64,000 nt of DNA. It comes from Duganella sp. BJB476. GTDB taxonomy: Bacteria; Pseudomonadota; Gammaproteobacteria; Burkholderiales; Burkholderiaceae_D. Of this stretch, positions 62,061 through 64,000 are shown piece by piece (position 1 is the stretch's first letter; each line of letters starts with the position of its first letter). The stretch spans positions 62,001 through 126,000 of the forward strand of contig NZ_QVIO01000002.1 in the NCBI RefSeq assembly GCF_003416895.1. The letters are read 5' to 3'. The translations under genes were made by a program, and so were the position numbers. The notes under the pieces are model-generated. The model searched no databases and had not been told where the DNA came from. It worked only from the letters and a program-made list of their open reading frames with translations.

Positions 62061-62351
62061 TCAGGGCGAGATCACCATATTGAGGACCTTGTCGGCCACG
62101 CTCAGCACCGCCGTGCTGCCGGCCGCGATCGCGAAGTTGTGGCTGTGGCCGGAGTAGTAATCGATGGTGCCGAGCCGGATGCTGTCGATCGCCGCGCTGA
62201 CGCTGTTGCTGATGGTGTAGGCCGACAGCAGCATGTCCGGCGCCGTCACGAACTTCAGCACCACATCCTGCCCCGTATTGTTAAGAAAAATCGTCTTGGC
62301 CGGCTTGACTGTCTTCAGTGTGACGGCTTCGGTGAACTGTATCGTCTGCAT
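62061..62351 (-). CDS. Small beta-strand-rich protein
   Basis: 96 residues from ATG 62351, which shares a base with the stop of the upstream gene (TGATG). All-beta pattern (VTLKTVKPAKTIFLNNTG, HNFAIAAGSTAVLSV). Probably made together with the DUF1906 protein, perhaps a binding domain for the same target. No family recognised. Confidence 0.55.
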   Translation of the reverse strand: MQTIQFTEAVTLKTVKPAKTIFLNNTGQDVVLKFVTAPDMLLSAYTISNSVSAAIDSIRLGTIDYYSGHSHNFAIAAGSTAVLSVADKVLNMVISP

Positions 62352-62989
62352 CACAGCACCCAGAACAGGCCCGCCGGATAGCCGTCGTTGGTGCGCGTCA
62401 GGTCGACGCTGATGTGTTTGCCGTCATCGACCGGCAGGCTGGCGGCGGCCAGCTGCTTGAGGTTGAAGCCGACATAGTCGCGCGAGCCGTGGTATTCCGG
62501 CGACGGCGACAACCAGCTCAACCCCGCCAGCCCCCGGAGCAACATCTCCTCGCAGCAGGCGCCGGAACCATACACGCCAACCTGATACTTGGGCTCCCCC
62601 GGCCCGGCCGCGCGGAACGCCTGGTTGACGCCATCGAAATACGCGCTGACCGGGCCGGCGATGGTCTCCATCGACGGATTGAAGTCCACCGCAAAGTAGA
62701 TCGCCGAGCCGGACGGCTGCGTGATGACCTGCTGCGCCATCAAATAAGCGGCAGCGCCGTCCGCGCAACCTTGCGCCCGGCTGAAATAGTTCAGGTGGTC
62801 GCCGCCGGCCTGCCACAGCGCGCCGATCTGGATGCTGGCGTCGGTCAGCGAACGGGCCTCGGCCAGCGACAGGCTCTTGCCCGCCTGGTGGCTGTAATAA
62901 CGGATCGCGAAATCGATCCCTTGTTGCTTGATGGCAATCGCGTGCTGCGTCAATTCAAATGGCGCTTTCAGGCCAGTCAAAACAATCAT
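62351..62989 (-). CDS. DUF1906 (Rv2525c-like glycoside-hydrolase-fold) protein
   Basis: 212 residues from ATG 62989 with GGAGATG ahead; a longer in-frame start at 63121 is rejected. Features of the DUF1906 family: GIDFAIRYYSHQAGKSLSLAEA, AIYFAVDFNPS (acidic strand end), VGVYGSGACCEEML. Members resemble a lysozyme-like TIM barrel, but often lack a clear activity and act on cell walls. No signal peptide, so export would need another route. Confidence 0.75.
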   Translation of the reverse strand: MIVLTGLKAPFELTQHAIAIKQQGIDFAIRYYSHQAGKSLSLAEARSLTDASIQIGALWQAGGDHLNYFSRAQGCADGAAAYLMAQQVITQPSGSAIYFAVDFNPSMETIAGPVSAYFDGVNQAFRAAGPGEPKYQVGVYGSGACCEEMLLRGLAGLSWLSPSPEYHGSRDYVGFNLKQLAAASLPVDDGKHISVDLTRTNDGYPAGLFWVL

Positions 62990-63160
62990 GACATCTCCGG
63001 TAGATGGGGGATGTGGTTTCCCCGTGTTAATGTTAGTATTTGCAAAAGATGTAGATATGAAACAACTGTAGTCATTCAGTCCAAATTTGGCCTTCCGAAA
63101 ACCTTCCGAAGTCCAAACCATTGATTACAAAGCCTTTATTTCTGAACAAAGAAGGTCCGT

Positions 63161-64000
63161 GTGAACCACAAAAGCTTTCGTTTCGGGCAGTGGCGGGTCG
63201 ATCCCGCCACTAATACACTCAGTTTCGGCGAGCTGAACCGCCAACTGGAGCCGCGCGCCATGGATGTTTTATTGCACTTGTGCAAACATCCGCATGTAGT
63301 GGTCTCGGCCGAAACCTTGCTCGATGCGTGCTGGGGAGACGTCTCGCCCAGCGACAATGCGATCCATAAAATCATCACCCAGCTGCGCCGGGCGCTCGAC
63401 GATTCAGCGGTCGAACCGCGCTATATCGAAACCATCCGCAAGCGCGGCTATCGCCTGCTGGCCGAGTTGAGCTACGACGACGACGTCAGCAACGGCAGCT
63501 GGCTGCACGCATCGCCGTTCCGCGGCCTGGAAGCGTTCGAAGAACAGCACGCCGCGATCTTCTTCGGCCGCAAGCTCGGCGTCGATCAACTGGTGCAGGT
63601 GGTGGTCAGCCAGGTGCAGGCCGCCTGTGCGATGGTGCTGGTGCTGGGACCGTCCGGCGCCGGCAAGACCTCGCTGGTGCAAGCCGGCCTGATCCCGGCC
63701 CTGAAAGCGGGCGCTGCGCCGGCCGAGTCCGGCCTGGCGATCGCCAGCCATCTGCAACTGGACTGCGCCGACATGGGCCAGGCCGGCCTGCTCGACACGC
63801 TGGCCAGCGTGCTGCTCGATGCCGAACTGGACGACCGCCTGCTGTTTGAAAATATCAGTGCTGCGACCTTGGCCCAGCGCCTGGCGCAGGACCTGCCGGG
63901 CCTGATCGCCCAGCTGCAAGCGCAGCTGCCGGCGATCCGGCTGATGCTGTTCATCGACCGTTTCGAAGCCATCTTCCGGCTGCCGCATGTCGGCGAGCAG
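63161..64000 (+). CDS. Winged-helix regulator fused to a nSTAND1-type ATPase (5' part)
   Basis: 280 residues from GTG 63161, open to the window edge, behind GAAGG. N-terminal OmpR/CadC winged helix (residues 6-102: FRFGQWRVDPATNTLSFG ... IETIRKRGYRLLAEL). Then the nSTAND1 start SPFRGLEAFEEQHAAIFFGR, Walker A G163-PSGAGKT170 and Walker B LMLFIDRFEAIF (D266, E269). Such proteins are NTP-driven switches, usually with WD40 or TPR repeats further on. Possible role in stress or conflict response. Confidence 0.85.
   Translation, partial: MNHKSFRFGQWRVDPATNTLSFGELNRQLEPRAMDVLLHLCKHPHVVVSAETLLDACWGDVSPSDNAIHKIITQLRRALDDSAVEPRYIETIRKRGYRLLAELSYDDDVSNGSWLHASPFRGLEAFEEQHAAIFFGRKLGVDQLVQVVVSQVQAACAMVLVLGPSGAGKTSLVQAGLIPALKAGAAPAESGLAIASHLQLDCADMGQAGLLDTLASVLLDAELDDRLLFENISAATLAQRLAQDLPGLIAQLQAQLPAIRLMLFIDRFEAIFRLPHVGEQ

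Overview
The window is about 64 kb of GC-rich chromosome. Gene content (H-NS-like protein of the [10 protein letters not shown]...GRAPKWL type, many LysR regulators, GGW-rich surface proteins, Psd of the betaproteobacterial type, several class III cyclases) points to a free-living betaproteobacterium, most likely Oxalobacteraceae (Massilia/Duganella-like). This is an inference from protein character, not from a search.

Left edge (1-360): the 3' end of a tyrosine-recombinase gene faces the 3' end of a tRNA-Leu(TAA) gene, so a mobile island probably ends here. 464-6720 is ordinary accessory chromosome: an MscS channel, a ClC-type (probably fluoride) antiporter, an M28 peptidase, a GNAT acetyltransferase and a glycine-zipper protein.

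6841-32113 is the notable part. Two gene blocks face each other. The rightward block (6841-16765) encodes a Ser/Thr kinase, an FtsW/RodA-family membrane protein with a large extra N-terminal domain, an FHA-like protein, a membrane-anchored SH3 protein, a PP2C phosphatase, an FHA protein and a haem-motif adenylate cyclase. The leftward block (32113 down to 19792) encodes a 1117-residue class B PBP-like transpeptidase, three uncharacterised proteins plus one with a duplicated domain, a zinc-ribbon/SPFH/coiled-coil protein and a second Ser/Thr kinase fused to an inactive-looking formylglycine-synthase-like domain. Together this is kinase + phosphatase + FHA reader + SEDS glycan polymerase + transpeptidase, the same functional set as the actinobacterial pknA-pknB-pbpA-rodA-pstP-fhaA-fhaB locus, but in a Gram-negative with different architectures. 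Ordinary genes (pirin, OsmC, DUF1330, LysR, PhnA) sit between the two blocks.

32327-47607 holds small exported proteins, an RNase H-like protein, CheW and a chemoreceptor, an HD hydrolase, an MFS pump, a periplasmic binding protein, an S15-type peptidase, tryptophanyl-tRNA synthetase (with a terminator hairpin in its leader), DUF1294, a DMT transporter, PaiB, a Lon-N protein, an amidohydrolase and an H-NS-like protein. 47788-58800 holds a PepSY membrane protein, a LysR regulator overlapping a GAF-GAF-PAS adenylate cyclase and coiled-coil protein, a TonB-dependent receptor, phosphatidylserine decarboxylase, and a LysR/azoreductase/pirin group. 58877-64000 is more accessory: two low-GC orphan genes that share an upstream sequence element, an acyltransferase, a DUF1906 protein, and, running off the right edge, a winged-helix/nSTAND ATPase regulator.
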